Source of the DNA: Alphaproteobacteria bacterium
Lineage (GTDB): Bacteria > Pseudomonadota > Alphaproteobacteria > UBA2136 > UBA6156
Length of the DNA: 64,000 bases
Assembly: GCA_027485835.1 (NCBI GenBank)
Contig: JAIXQG010000002.1
Coordinates: forward strand, 202,232 to 266,231
Reading direction: 5' to 3'
Part shown: positions 28,817-37,865 of the stretch, piece by piece
Layout of the letters: every line of letters begins with the position of its first letter
Numbering within the stretch: position 1 is the first letter of the stretch
Notes under the pieces: model-generated
The model's input: only the letters and a program-made list of their open reading frames with translations
Database searches by the model: none
What the model was told of the DNA's origin: nothing
Position numbers and translations under genes: made by a program

Positions 28817-29425
28817 ATGACAAGCACAACAGACCTCTACCCCATTCTGCTCCAGCCGCACAAAACCCTGAGTGCGGCGGCTGAAGACGCCCCTGGTGCC
28901 ACGCCTGCCACGTTGGCGATTTTGGAAAAGATGCTGGCGACCGTGTACCGCGCCGACGGCGTGGGTTTAGCTGCGCCGCAGGTGAATGTGAGCCAGCGAT
29001 TGTTTGTGATGGACATCGGGCAGGTACGGGAAGACGGCAAGCGCGATTATTCGCTGAAATCGCCGAAGTTTTACATCAATCCGAAGATCATCTGGTCCAG
29101 CGACGTGACGGTGAGCCACCAAGAAGGCTGCCTGAGCCTGCCCGGTTTGTGGGGCGACGTGGTACGCCCTGCCCAAGTGACCGTAGCCTATATAGACCGC
29201 GACGGGCAGTTGGTGGAAGAGACTGTAGACGGCTTGGAATCGGTATGCGTGCAGCACGAAATTGACCACTTGGACGGGATTTTGTTTACCCAACGCCTGA
29301 GCAAACTGCGCCGCGACATCGCCTTGGGCAAATGGGCCAAATTGCGCAAGGATATTGTGAAGAACGGTGCCGAATTTGATGTTCTGGCGCAGGAAGCCGG
29401 GATTATTCCGGCACGCAAGAAATAG
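28817..29425 (+). CDS. def: Peptide deformylase
   Basis: Removes the N-formyl group from nascent proteins. The three catalytic motifs are complete: [19 protein letters not shown] (metal Cys) and [12 protein letters not shown] (metal His pair and Glu). At 202 residues it is longer than E. coli Def, with an extra loop near [17 protein letters not shown] and a basic C-terminal tail. First gene of def-fmt-truA. Confidence 0.96.
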   Translation: MTSTTDLYPILLQPHKTLSAAAEDAPGATPATLAILEKMLATVYRADGVGLAAPQVNVSQRLFVMDIGQVREDGKRDYSLKSPKFYINPKIIWSSDVTVSHQEGCLSLPGLWGDVVRPAQVTVAYIDRDGQLVEETVDGLESVCVQHEIDHLDGILFTQRLSKLRRDIALGKWAKLRKDIVKNGAEFDVLAQEAGIIPARKK

Positions 29426-29439
29426 GGAAGGCAGCGAGC

Positions 29440-30360
29440 ATGGCTAAAGTGGTTTTTATGGGCAGCCCCGCGTTTGCGGTGCCAAGCCTTCATGCCCTGC
29501 ACACGGCGGGCCATGAGATTGTAGCCGTGTACACCCAGCCACCCCGCCCGGCCGGACGTGGCCAAAAGCTGCAACAGACCGCTGTGCATGAGGCCGCCGA
29601 GGATTTGGGGCTGGCGGTGTTTCATCCGGAAAAACTCCGCGGCGAGGCTTTGGATGCGGTGTTGGCGCTGGACGCTGAGGTGTTTTGCGTGGTGGCGTAT
29701 GGCTTGCTGCTGCCCAAAGCGCTGGTGGATAACCGCTTGTGCCTAAACGTACACCCCAGTGCCCTGCCCCGCTGGCGTGGTGCCGCACCGTTGCAGTGGA
29801 CCCTGATAGCTGGCGACACCACCACCGATGTGTGCGTGATGAAGCTGGATGAAGGCATGGATACGGGGCCGGTTTTAGCGCGTCAAACGATGTCGGTTCC
29901 GCAAAACATGAACCTTTCCGAGCTGCATGATGTTACCGCCCTTAAGGGTGCGAACATGCTGGCGGATGTAGTGGGTCATCTTGATGCAGTTCAGCCTGTA
30001 GCTCAGGTGGGTGAGGCCACCCATGCGGCTAAAATTACCAGCGAGATGCGGCGTATCGATTGGACGAAACCGGCGAGCGAGATTCATAATCTGGTACGCG
30101 GCATTTACCCCATGGCGCAGGCGTTTTTGAGGGATGAGATGTTCAAGATACTCCGCACCGAGGTGAACACGTTGTGGATTCATAAACGCATGGGCGAGCC
30201 GGGTGAGGTTATCGGGATGGACAGCACCGGTGTGGCAATTGCCTGCGGCGTGGGTGTGGTGAAGGTGACTGAGATGCAGCGTGCGGGCGGCAAAGCGGGT
30301 GCGACCGCCGATGTGTTACGTGGCTGGCCCGCATTTAAGAACGGGGCGCAGTTAAGCTAA
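29440..30360 (+). CDS. fmt: Methionyl-tRNA formyltransferase
   Basis: Formylates initiator Met-tRNA. The 306 residues contain VVFMGSPAFAVPSLHAL, YTQPPRPAGRGQKLQ (tRNA-binding loop), VHPSALPRWRGAAPLQW with the catalytic Asn-His-Asp site and a C-terminal OB-like domain. It follows def by 14 bases and overlaps truA by one base (TAATG). Confidence 0.97.
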   Translation: MAKVVFMGSPAFAVPSLHALHTAGHEIVAVYTQPPRPAGRGQKLQQTAVHEAAEDLGLAVFHPEKLRGEALDAVLALDAEVFCVVAYGLLLPKALVDNRLCLNVHPSALPRWRGAAPLQWTLIAGDTTTDVCVMKLDEGMDTGPVLARQTMSVPQNMNLSELHDVTALKGANMLADVVGHLDAVQPVAQVGEATHAAKITSEMRRIDWTKPASEIHNLVRGIYPMAQAFLRDEMFKILRTEVNTLWIHKRMGEPGEVIGMDSTGVAIACGVGVVKVTEMQRAGGKAGATADVLRGWPAFKNGAQLS

Positions 30361-31100
30361 TGCCACGCCTGAAGCTGACCATTCAATACGACGGTAGTGC
30401 CTACTACGGCTGGCAAATTCAGGACGGTTTGCCGAGCGTACAGGGTGCGCTGGCGCAGGCGTTGCAGCAGATTGTGGAGCATGAGGTAGAGATACAGGGT
30501 GCCGGACGCACCGACCGCGGCGTGCATGCGTGGGGCCAAATTGCGCATGTGGATGTGGAAAAAGATCTTGATCTGATTAAATACATCGGAGGAATGAACC
30601 GGTTTTTGCCGGACGACATCCGCGTTATTGATGCCGAAAAGGTCGGCGAGGACTTCCACGCACGGTTTAGCGCCACCGCGCGGCATTATGTGTATCGGCT
30701 TTGGAATGCGAGGCACATGCGACCCGATTTGGCGGGCCATGCGGGCCACATGGCGGTGCCGCTAGATATGGCGGCGATACGCGCGGCGGTGGAGTGCTTT
30801 CCGTTGGGCGAGCACGACTTCAAGGGCTTTCAGGATGCTGAATGCCAGAGCCGTGTGAGCTTGTGTGATTTGCATCATTTGCGCTGGGCCGAAGAGAGCG
30901 AACATCTGTGGCGACTAGAGATTGGCGCCAACCACTTTTTGCATCATATGGTGCGGAATATGATGGGCACGCTGGTGGAGATTGGTTTGGGCAAACGCCC
31001 TATTACGGGATTGATGGACGTGATTGACGCGCAGGACCGCCGCCATGCCGGGATGACGTTTGCCCCGGATGGGCTGTATTTGAGTAAAGTGGTTTACTAA
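30360..31100 (+). CDS. truA: tRNA pseudouridine(38-40) synthase TruA
   Basis: Makes pseudouridine at positions 38 to 40 in tRNA anticodon arms. Typical motifs: IQYDGSAYYGWQIQ at the N-terminus, GAGRTDRGVHAWGQ with the catalytic Asp, and FLHHMVRNMMGTLVEIGLGK near residue 195 (given as the family's HHMVRNM block). The length of 246 is standard. Third gene in def-fmt-truA, an arrangement common in alphaproteobacteria. Confidence 0.97.
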   Translation: MPRLKLTIQYDGSAYYGWQIQDGLPSVQGALAQALQQIVEHEVEIQGAGRTDRGVHAWGQIAHVDVEKDLDLIKYIGGMNRFLPDDIRVIDAEKVGEDFHARFSATARHYVYRLWNARHMRPDLAGHAGHMAVPLDMAAIRAAVECFPLGEHDFKGFQDAECQSRVSLCDLHHLRWAEESEHLWRLEIGANHFLHHMVRNMMGTLVEIGLGKRPITGLMDVIDAQDRRHAGMTFAPDGLYLSKVVY

Positions 31101-31107
31101 AGCTGTT

Positions 31108-31137
31108 AAAAAAGGAGCCTGATGGCTCCTCTTTTTT
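31108..31137. terminator. Intrinsic terminator after truA
   Basis: Perfect AGGAGCC / GGCTCCT stem with a TGAT loop, A-tract before and T-tract after. It can also serve the convergent peptide gene. Confidence 0.9.
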
Positions 31138-31151
31138 GCGGCTGCAAAGGC

Positions 31152-31361
31152 CTAGTGGCTCTTGCCTTCTTTGGCGGCGTCGTGACCTTCGTGGTGCACT
31201 TCGGTGCCAGAAACCGGGGCGGCAGGTTTTTCACCATGTGCAGCAGCTTCGTGCTTGGCGTCGTCCTTTTTCATGTCTGCATGCTTGGCATCGCCGTGGT
31301 GCTCGGCCATGGCGGGCAGCGCCAGAGCGGTCAGGGCGAGGGTGAGAGCAAGTTTCTTCAT
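31152..31361 (-). CDS. Secreted histidine-rich peptide, 69 aa
   Basis: A clear signal peptide (MKKLALTLALTALALPAMA, cleavage after about residue 19) is followed by a 50-residue hydrophilic chain with ten histidines (AEHHGDAKHADMKKDDAKHE, VHHEGHDAAKEGKSH), many Asp/Lys and no cysteine. The composition fits a periplasmic metal-binding or metal-buffering peptide (Zn, Ni or Cu), which is inferred from residues only. It faces away from a two-component system about 300 bases upstream. Confidence 0.7.
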   Translation of the reverse strand: MKKLALTLALTALALPAMAEHHGDAKHADMKKDDAKHEAAAHGEKPAAPVSGTEVHHEGHDAAKEGKSH

Positions 31362-31670
31362 GGGTTATATCCTTCAGGATGTTTTATTGTTACAGGCTCA
31401 CCCCCACCCGGGAGTGACGGGATGATGATGCGCTTTCTGGTGCCAGAGAAAAGCGAAATGTGATTTTGTCGGACAATTCCGGTACATTAACGGTAAGCCT
31501 GCGGTAATCCGACAGGTGCACCAAGGGTGTTTTACCTTCCCAACCGAGGCCGCACGGCTTTTGGGCATACGCGGTACGGATAAGATATGATTTTGCCTGA
31601 CACTCTTGGCAAAAACCGTTACTGTTGGGCCATTAACCGACATCCAACCGATGCCAAGGAGGCTTAATCC
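31362..31670. promoter_or_regulatory. Shared intergenic region between His-rich peptide and response regulator
   Basis: A 309-base gap without a convincing gene. It must hold promoters for both flanking genes. A 7-base inverted repeat TGTCGGA (31467-31473) and TCCGACA (31508-31514) is visible and could be an operator, but its half-sites are 34 bases apart. AAGGAGG lies just before the response-regulator ATG. Confidence 0.4.
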
Positions 31671-32345
31671 ATGCGAATTCTGGTGATTGAAGACGAACGC
31701 GCGCTTGCGGGTTTTATTGAACAAACCCTGCGTCAGCACGGCTTTGCCGCAAGCGTGGCCGGGACATTGGCTGAAGCGCGCCAATTACTGACCCAACCCT
31801 TTGACGCCGTGATTTGCGACCGACGCCTGCCGGATGGCGATGGCTTGGATTTGGTGAAAGAATTGCGTGCCGCCGGCAACCATGTGCCGTTACTGATGCT
31901 GACCGCGCTGGGCCTACCGAAAGAACGCGTGAGCGGGCTGGAAGCCGGTGCCGATGATTATCTGCCTAAGCCGTTCTCCCTGTTTGAACTCCTGGCCCGC
32001 GTAAAGGCGTTACTGCGCCGAAGCGGCGGCCCTGCCGGTTTGTTACTGGAGCTTGGGCACCTGCAACTGGACACCCTGCACGATACCGTTCAGGTGAAGG
32101 GCAAAACCGTGGCCTTGGGCAAGCGCGAAGTGGTGCTGCTGCGCCACCTGCTGCAACGGGCGGGGCAAGTTGTGGGCAAGGACGTGTTGGAACAGGCGCT
32201 GTACGGCGACACCGACGAAAAAAGCCGCACGGCGCTGGAAGTGGCGATTCACCGCCTGCGCAAAGTGCTTGGTAGTGTCGATTCCGGTACCAATCTGGTG
32301 ACCGTGCGCGGCATTGGCTACCTGTTGGAAGAAGCGCCGAAGTAA
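31671..32345 (+). CDS. OmpR-family response regulator
   Basis: A 224-residue two-domain regulator. The receiver has acidic residues near position 7 (IEDERALA), the phospho-acceptor aspartate in VICDRRLPDGDGL near 51, the switch Thr in LMLTALG and the lysine in YLPKPFSLFEL. The C-terminal half is an OmpR/PhoB winged helix (KREVVLLRHLLQRAGQVVGK; VAIHRLRKVLG; TVRGIGYLLEE). It is closest in look to QseB/TctD-type regulators. It is followed by its kinase gene; target genes are unknown. Confidence 0.93.
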   Translation: MRILVIEDERALAGFIEQTLRQHGFAASVAGTLAEARQLLTQPFDAVICDRRLPDGDGLDLVKELRAAGNHVPLLMLTALGLPKERVSGLEAGADDYLPKPFSLFELLARVKALLRRSGGPAGLLLELGHLQLDTLHDTVQVKGKTVALGKREVVLLRHLLQRAGQVVGKDVLEQALYGDTDEKSRTALEVAIHRLRKVLGSVDSGTNLVTVRGIGYLLEEAPK

Positions 32346-32368
32346 GCTTATTTTAGCCTTCATCGTTC

Positions 32369-33805
32369 ATGGAACTGCGCATCGTCTCGACTACCGGCAA
32401 TAGCCTGCTTTCAGGCCTCGTGTTGCGTTTTGCGCTGGTGCTGGCGGTGGTGATGGGCATCGTGTTCTGGCAAATTGAACGCACGCTGGATGCCACCGGC
32501 GACATGGCGCAGGACGAGTTGTTACGGCGTCAGGCGGCGGAAATTGTAAACAGCCTGAGCATTGATACCAACCGCAAGACCGGTGAAATTAGCAAGATGC
32601 GCGTCAATCTGACGCCGCAAAGCGCTGCCGCATACTTAGAGCGTAGCCAAGGCTATGTGTATTATATTCAGGATGAAGCCGGGAAAATGCTGGTACAAAG
32701 CGACCCGCTAGCTGCCGTGTGGGTGCAGCCCGCCCTGCCCGCACGCCCGAGTGTGCCGACCTTGCTTGATACCGAAGCACGTGATGGCGAAAGCAGTGCG
32801 CTTTACTTATTAGTACAGCCGGTAATTTTGCCCAACGGCCCGATTTACGTGATTGTGGGGCAGTACCGCACCATTGATGATGTGCTTCTGCAAAGCGCGA
32901 AAAGCGGCCTTCTGCCAGGCTTGCTCATGGTATTGGGGCCGCTGTGCCTGATGGCCTTGGTGGCTGCCGTGGCACTGATGCGCCAAAGCCTGCGGCCTGT
33001 ACGAACGCTGGCAAAAGCGATGAGCCGTGTGGGCCGCGAAGTACGCATGGGGCATGAAGCGAAAGTGGAGCTGGAGAACGTGCCCTCGGAAGTGAAGCCC
33101 GTGGTACACGCCTTTAACGAAGTGTTGGCCGAGTTTGCCAAAAGCCTGAGCGCGCAGCAGGCCCTGACCGCCGATACCGCTCATCAATTGAAAACACCGC
33201 TGGCGGTGATGCAGGCGCGCCTTGAGCAATTGGACGACTTTAAGGGCCGCAAGGAGCTGGAGCGCGACGTTCTTAGAATGAATCGCCTTGTCCGCCAACT
33301 ACTGCACTACGCCGTGCTGGCGCAGCACCCCGCCACCCTGCAACCCGGCGACCTAGCGGAAGACGTGCGCGAGCTGACCGGCAGTATGGTGCCATTAGCG
33401 CGCCAAGCCGGTGTGGACCTGCGCTTTGAAGCACCCGACGAACCGGTCATGATCATGATGGACCCGCTGCAGCTGGCCGAAGCCGTGGGCAACCTGATTG
33501 AGAACGCGATCCGCCACAGCCCGAAGGGCGACAAAAAGCTGAGTGTAGTGGATGTGGAAGTGACCGAAGACGGCAAGGTGGAAGTGCGCGACCGTGGGCC
33601 GGGGATACCGATTACGGACCAAGCCATGGTATTCACACGCTTTTGGCAGGGCCCGACCAACCAGAGCGGTGAGAGTGCCCACGGCGGCGCTGGCTTAGGT
33701 TTGGCGATTGTGGCGGAGATTATGCGCCAGCATAGCGGCAGTGCCTCTGTAGCCTCGCGTGAAGGCGGTGGGAGCGTGTTTACGCTGGAATTTGTAAAAA
33801 GTTAA
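32369..33805 (+). CDS. Sensor histidine kinase
   Basis: A 478-residue membrane kinase with two membrane segments (about 15-35, LVLRFALVLAVVMGIVFW; about 173-195, LLPGLLMVLGPLCLMALVAA) enclosing a periplasmic sensor of about 135 residues. The cytoplasmic part has a HAMP-like linker, the H box (TADTAHQLKTPLAVMQ), N box (NLIENAIRHSPKGD), G1 box (VRDRGPGIP) and G2 box (GAGLGLAIVAEI). Organisation is like QseC/TctE kinases. The signal sensed is unknown. Confidence 0.93.
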   Translation: MELRIVSTTGNSLLSGLVLRFALVLAVVMGIVFWQIERTLDATGDMAQDELLRRQAAEIVNSLSIDTNRKTGEISKMRVNLTPQSAAAYLERSQGYVYYIQDEAGKMLVQSDPLAAVWVQPALPARPSVPTLLDTEARDGESSALYLLVQPVILPNGPIYVIVGQYRTIDDVLLQSAKSGLLPGLLMVLGPLCLMALVAAVALMRQSLRPVRTLAKAMSRVGREVRMGHEAKVELENVPSEVKPVVHAFNEVLAEFAKSLSAQQALTADTAHQLKTPLAVMQARLEQLDDFKGRKELERDVLRMNRLVRQLLHYAVLAQHPATLQPGDLAEDVRELTGSMVPLARQAGVDLRFEAPDEPVMIMMDPLQLAEAVGNLIENAIRHSPKGDKKLSVVDVEVTEDGKVEVRDRGPGIPITDQAMVFTRFWQGPTNQSGESAHGGAGLGLAIVAEIMRQHSGSASVASREGGGSVFTLEFVKS

Positions 33806-33833
33806 TGCACTAACAATAACAGGATTCTTAGAA

Positions 33834-34367
33834 ATGAATTATGCATTTCCAGCTTTTGCCTTAGGACTTAGTCTATTTCAGATTGTTTCAGCTACAGCTC
33901 AAGAGAGAGTTGCTTCGGGAAATATGAATGTGGAAGCGACGTGGCAGGCTCTGAAATCTCTGACTGAGCAAGCGAACGGTAACGCGAAGATGGCCTTAAA
34001 CCTCGCAAACTCGCAATATACATGTTCGTTAAAGGGAATGTTTTATTCACCCGGCGCCGCAGGCGTGGACGCTGACAAGTGTAAGGCGAGCACGATGCCG
34101 AATCCGGCTCAGTTAGCCATAAAAACCTATTCTCAAAAACTTTGCACTTATGGTGGTTATCATTCTGTTGTTTCATCCTGCCCCTCGGATGAGCGCCTTC
34201 TTGGTTGTGGAGGAGGCCCCGGAGACCAGAAGGAATCGGGTGAGTACTGGGTGCTTATGCCCGATTTTGCGAATAACCGTTGCATAGGTCATGTAGGAAA
34301 CCCTTGGTGTTACCCTGAGATGGAATTTGGGCGAACCGTAGTAACGGCCATTTGTTACAAGCCTTAA
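33834..34367 (+). CDS. Secreted cysteine-rich hypothetical protein, 177 aa
   Basis: Starts with a probable signal peptide (MNYAFPAFALGLSLFQIVSA, cleavage near residue 22 after TAQ). The mature protein has seven cysteines (YTCSLK, DKCKAS, KLCTYG, SSCPSDE, LGCGGG, NRCIGH, NPWCYPE, AICYK) suggesting disulfides, and a glycine turn GCGGGPGDQKESGEY. I do not recognise the family. It is noticeably richer in A and T than the neighbouring kinase gene, hinting at separate origin. Closed by a terminator shared with sucD. Confidence 0.65.
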   Translation: MNYAFPAFALGLSLFQIVSATAQERVASGNMNVEATWQALKSLTEQANGNAKMALNLANSQYTCSLKGMFYSPGAAGVDADKCKASTMPNPAQLAIKTYSQKLCTYGGYHSVVSSCPSDERLLGCGGGPGDQKESGEYWVLMPDFANNRCIGHVGNPWCYPEMEFGRTVVTAICYKP

Positions 34368-34397
34368 AAAAAAGCCCTCCTTACGGAGGGCTTTTTA
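34366..34397. terminator. Bidirectional terminator next to sucD
   Basis: CCCTCC / GGAGGG stem (extended by AG and CT) with a TTAC loop between an A-tract and a T-tract. Confidence 0.92.
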
Positions 34398-34408
34398 TGA
34401 GCTAGCGC

Positions 34409-35293
34409 TTAGCCCAGCAGTGCCTTCACCGCTTCGCCGATTTCCGACGGGGTTTTGACCATGGTCACGCCCGCTTCTTTCAGCGCCTTGATTTTAGCTT
34501 CGGCGGTTTCGTCGCCACCGGAGATGATGGCACCGGCGTGGCCCATGCGCTTGCCTTTGGGCGCGGTGGCACCGGCGATGAAGCCGACCACCGGCTTGGT
34601 GACAGCGTGCTTGATGTACTCGGCCGCTTCGATTTCGGCTTGGCCACCGATTTCACCGATCATGACGATGGCTTCGGTTTGCGGGTCGGCTTCGAACGCC
34701 GCCAGAACCTGAATGAAGTTGGTACCGGCGACGGGGTCTCCGCCAATACCCACGCAGGTGGATTGGCCGAGGCCTACATCGGTGGTTTGCTTCACGGCTT
34801 CGTAGGTGAGCGTACCGGATTTGGAGACGATACCGACGTTACCCTTTTTGTGGATGTGGGCCGGCATGATACCGATTTTGCAACCCTTGCCTTCGCCTGG
34901 TGTAATCACGCCCGGGCAGTTGGGGCCGACCAAACGCATGGTGCACTTGGGGTCTTGCAGCTTGCGCTTGACGCGAACCATGTCCATCACCGGAATACCT
35001 TCGGTGATGCAGACGCACAGGCGGATGCCCGCGGCTTCAGCTTCCAAAATAGCATCGGCCGCGAAGGGCGGCGGAACGTAGATAACAGAAGCTTCGGCGC
35101 CGGTAGCTTCAACGGCTTCCTTCACGGTGTTGAACACCGGTAGGCCGAGGTGCTGCGTGCCGCCTTTGCCGGGGGTTACGCCGCCAACATAGTTGGAGCC
35201 GTATTTGAGCGCTTGCTCGCTGTGGAAGGTGCCGTTTTTACCGGTAAAGCCTTGGGTGATGACCTTGGTGTCTTCGGTGATGAAAATCGCCAT
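34409..35293 (-). CDS. sucD: Succinyl-CoA synthetase alpha subunit
   Basis: SucD binds CoA and carries the phospho-histidine of succinyl-CoA synthetase. The 294-residue protein has [52 protein letters not shown] and the phospho-His loop [11 protein letters not shown] near residue 249. In most bacteria it directly follows sucC; here two unrelated genes lie between them. Confidence 0.97.
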   Translation of the reverse strand: MAIFITEDTKVITQGFTGKNGTFHSEQALKYGSNYVGGVTPGKGGTQHLGLPVFNTVKEAVEATGAEASVIYVPPPFAADAILEAEAAGIRLCVCITEGIPVMDMVRVKRKLQDPKCTMRLVGPNCPGVITPGEGKGCKIGIMPAHIHKKGNVGIVSKSGTLTYEAVKQTTDVGLGQSTCVGIGGDPVAGTNFIQVLAAFEADPQTEAIVMIGEIGGQAEIEAAEYIKHAVTKPVVGFIAGATAPKGKRMGHAGAIISGGDETAEAKIKALKEAGVTMVKTPSEIGEAVKALLG

Positions 35294-35310
35294 GGAGTTT
35301 TCCTTTCGTT

Positions 35311-35982
35311 TTAAATGTGTTCGTTGAGAATAAGGGCTACGACAAAGTACATGGGGACCGACAGAATGCCGAACCAGATCCAGACCTGTTGTCCGAAGAG
35401 CGCGGCGCGCTCGAAGCGGCCCGGCGCAGTGGCGTAAGGCTCTTGCAATGCAGGGGTGTGAGAACCGACCGGTGCTTCTTCAAAGTACAGCCAGTAGCTC
35501 AGCAGCGCTTGCACGATTTGCAGAATGACGGCCAAACCAAGCCACTGATAGACCCAGAGGGGTACCATGCCGGTGAGAAGGAGTTCGGGGCGCTGGCCGA
35601 CTTCGCTGGCACCCGTGACCGCAACGTACGCCAGTAACGACAATGCCAGCATACCCAACATGGCTGCGCCCTTAAAGCCCAAGCCACGCCAGCGCATGAC
35701 GCTGACTTTGACCATGGTCCACGACAGCCAGAGAATGGTGGCCAGCATGAGAGCACCCACGGTGACCGCCGTGCCTAAAAGGAGCATGGCGAGCATTTCG
35801 GACGATTCGCCGCTGTAACGGGTGTAGCCCATGTAAGCCATCATGACCGGAAAGACCGGCAAGGTGAGCAACATGGATATGACCAAAAACCGCAGTTGCA
35901 CACGCTGGTAGGCGGTGGCGGTAAGGCCCTGCCCCCAGCCGAGCGCGTGTAGCTTATGGAGAGATGCGGGGAAGATTCGCAT
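35311..35982 (-). CDS. Integral membrane protein, 223 aa, about five TM segments
   Basis: Unrecognised inner-membrane protein. Hydrophobic segments near residues 33-52 ([20 protein letters not shown]), 65-90, 105-122 ([19 protein letters not shown]), 138-165 and 195-220. It starts with a short basic region and has a loop with charged residues between segments 4 and 5. It ends 18 bases before sucD and follows a secreted-protein gene after four bases, so these genes may be cotranscribed with sucC and sucD. Confidence 0.7.
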   Translation of the reverse strand: MRIFPASLHKLHALGWGQGLTATAYQRVQLRFLVISMLLTLPVFPVMMAYMGYTRYSGESSEMLAMLLLGTAVTVGALMLATILWLSWTMVKVSVMRWRGLGFKGAAMLGMLALSLLAYVAVTGASEVGQRPELLLTGMVPLWVYQWLGLAVILQIVQALLSYWLYFEEAPVGSHTPALQEPYATAPGRFERAALFGQQVWIWFGILSVPMYFVVALILNEHI

Positions 35983-35986
35983 TGGG

Positions 35987-36451
35987 TTATTTACCTGCTG
36001 CCGGGGCTACCGCACCCATTTGGCCTGCGTACATTTGCAGAACCACCGGGGTAAGCTGCTGGATGAGACCCGGCAGCTTAGCCATGATGCTCTGGCCTTC
36101 TGGTGTGGCAGCAAAGGCGTTAAGGCTGGCTTGCTCTTGCGGGGTGAAGCTCTTGTTCGCAACGCTTAGAGTTTGTTGCAGCAGGGTGGCCTGTTGCTGG
36201 GTGTTAAGGCTACCGGCCATTTGCGTGAGCAGTTGCGGGTTTTGTGCCAGCATTTGCAGGGTTTGCTGCATCAGCGCGGCTTGGGCTTGTTGGCCCAAGG
36301 CGCCGGTGGCAGCCGTGCCGGTAGCGGTGGTACCCGCTTGGCCGTTGGCCATTTGCTGGGCGGCTTGCAGCGCGCTGCCGAGGTTGAAGCCTTGCGCATT
36401 GACCAGCGGCGCAAAGCCGAGGATGGCAAGGATGATGAACATGTATTTCAT
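35987..36451 (-). CDS. Secreted Gln/Ala-rich protein, 154 aa
   Basis: Signal peptide [19 protein letters not shown] (about 19 residues), then a Gln/Ala/Leu/Met-rich helical chain ([36 protein letters not shown]) with a Gly/Thr/Ala linker near 40-52. No cysteine in the mature part. Unrecognised. It lies 20 bases after sucC and four bases before the membrane-protein gene. Confidence 0.68.
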   Translation of the reverse strand: MKYMFIILAILGFAPLVNAQGFNLGSALQAAQQMANGQAGTTATGTAATGALGQQAQAALMQQTLQMLAQNPQLLTQMAGSLNTQQQATLLQQTLSVANKSFTPQEQASLNAFAATPEGQSIMAKLPGLIQQLTPVVLQMYAGQMGAVAPAAGK

Positions 36452-36471
36452 ACTCTGATTATCCTACCGTA

Positions 36472-37632
36472 TTACTTGATCGCATTGACGATTTTGTGGG
36501 CGGCGTCGGCGAGGCTGTCGGCGCTGATAATTGGCAGGCCGGAGTCGGCGAGGATTTGCTTGCCGAGGTCGACGTTGGTGCCCTCGAGGCGTACCACCAG
36601 CGGCACGTGTAGGTTGACGGCCTTGGCGGCGGAAACGATACCGTTGGCGATCACGTCGCACTTCATGATACCGCCGAAGATGTTGATAAGGATCCCCTTC
36701 ACCTGCTTGTCGGCCAGAATCAGCTTGAGGGCTGCGGTGACGCGGGCTTCGTCGGCAGTACCGCCAACGTCGAGGAAGTTGGCAGGAGCCGAGCCGGAGA
36801 ACTTGATGATGTCCATGGTGGCCATGGCCAGACCGGCGCCGTTGACCATGCAGCCAATTTCGCCATCCAGACCCACATAGTTCAGGTCGTACTTGCGGGC
36901 TTCCGATTCGCGCGGGTCGTGCTGGGTTACATCATCCAGTTCCAGCAGCTCAGGGTGACGGAACAGGCCGTTGTCGTCGAAGCTGACTTTACCGTCGAGA
37001 GCCATAACTTCGCCCTGCTTGGTGACCACCAGCGGGTTGATTTCGATCATGGCGCAGTCGAGGTCTACATAGGCCTTGTAGAGGTTGGTCATGAACTTGA
37101 CGGCGTTCTTGACTTCGTCGCCGGAGAGGCCGAGCGCGAAGGCGATGTTCTGGGCTTGGTAGCCGCAGAGGCCGAGGGCTGGGTCGATCGTTTCCTTGAA
37201 AATCTTTTCCGGGTGGCTATGGGCGACTTCTTCAATCTCCATACCGCCTTCGGTGGAGGCCATGATGACCAGACGGCCTTGGCCGCGGTCCAGCGTGATG
37301 GCCATGTAGAGCTCGCGGGCAATGTCGATACCGGACTCCACATAGACCTTACTTACCGGCTGCCCCTTGGCATCGGTTTGGAAGGTGACCAGACGGGTAC
37401 CGAGCAGGGCTTCGGCGGCCTTGGCGGCATCGGCCGGAGACTTGCAGACCTTGACACCACCCGCCTTACCACGGCCGCCGGCGTGCACCTGCGCCTTCAC
37501 CACGGTAATGGCGGTGCCCAACTTTTTGCTGGCGGCTTCGGCTTCTTCCACGCTGGATGCGACAAAGCCTTGCGGCACGGCGACACCGTATTTGCGGAAC
37601 AGCTCTTTGGCCTGATATTCATGGATATTCAT
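36472..37632 (-). CDS. sucC: Succinyl-CoA synthetase beta subunit
   Basis: SucC holds the ATP-grasp domain and the succinate site. The 386-residue protein starts [17 protein letters not shown] and has [52 protein letters not shown], and the C-terminal [18 protein letters not shown]. All are intact. The start at 37632 is preferred to an upstream in-frame ATG. Transcribed toward sucD but separated from it by two genes. Confidence 0.97.
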   Translation of the reverse strand: MNIHEYQAKELFRKYGVAVPQGFVASSVEEAEAASKKLGTAITVVKAQVHAGGRGKAGGVKVCKSPADAAKAAEALLGTRLVTFQTDAKGQPVSKVYVESGIDIARELYMAITLDRGQGRLVIMASTEGGMEIEEVAHSHPEKIFKETIDPALGLCGYQAQNIAFALGLSGDEVKNAVKFMTNLYKAYVDLDCAMIEINPLVVTKQGEVMALDGKVSFDDNGLFRHPELLELDDVTQHDPRESEARKYDLNYVGLDGEIGCMVNGAGLAMATMDIIKFSGSAPANFLDVGGTADEARVTAALKLILADKQVKGILINIFGGIMKCDVIANGIVSAAKAVNLHVPLVVRLEGTNVDLGKQILADSGLPIISADSLADAAHKIVNAIK

Positions 37633-37865
37633 CGGTAATTCCCTCTCGTTTGGGCCCATTCTTGGGTTATTAAACAGCGGCAGCTTACTCCGGTTACGGC
37701 GTGCTGAAAAGGTGGTGTGCGGGGTGAAAGTGGGCGGATTTTGGGCACGCTTGCCGCGCCTTGCGGAATGGTGTATGCAAGGCGCGAGCTAATTTTATAG
37801 CTTTTCGACACTTGGTTTAGTGAATGCGAGTCAATTTTGGCTCGACAAATCTCAGGGAGATACGC

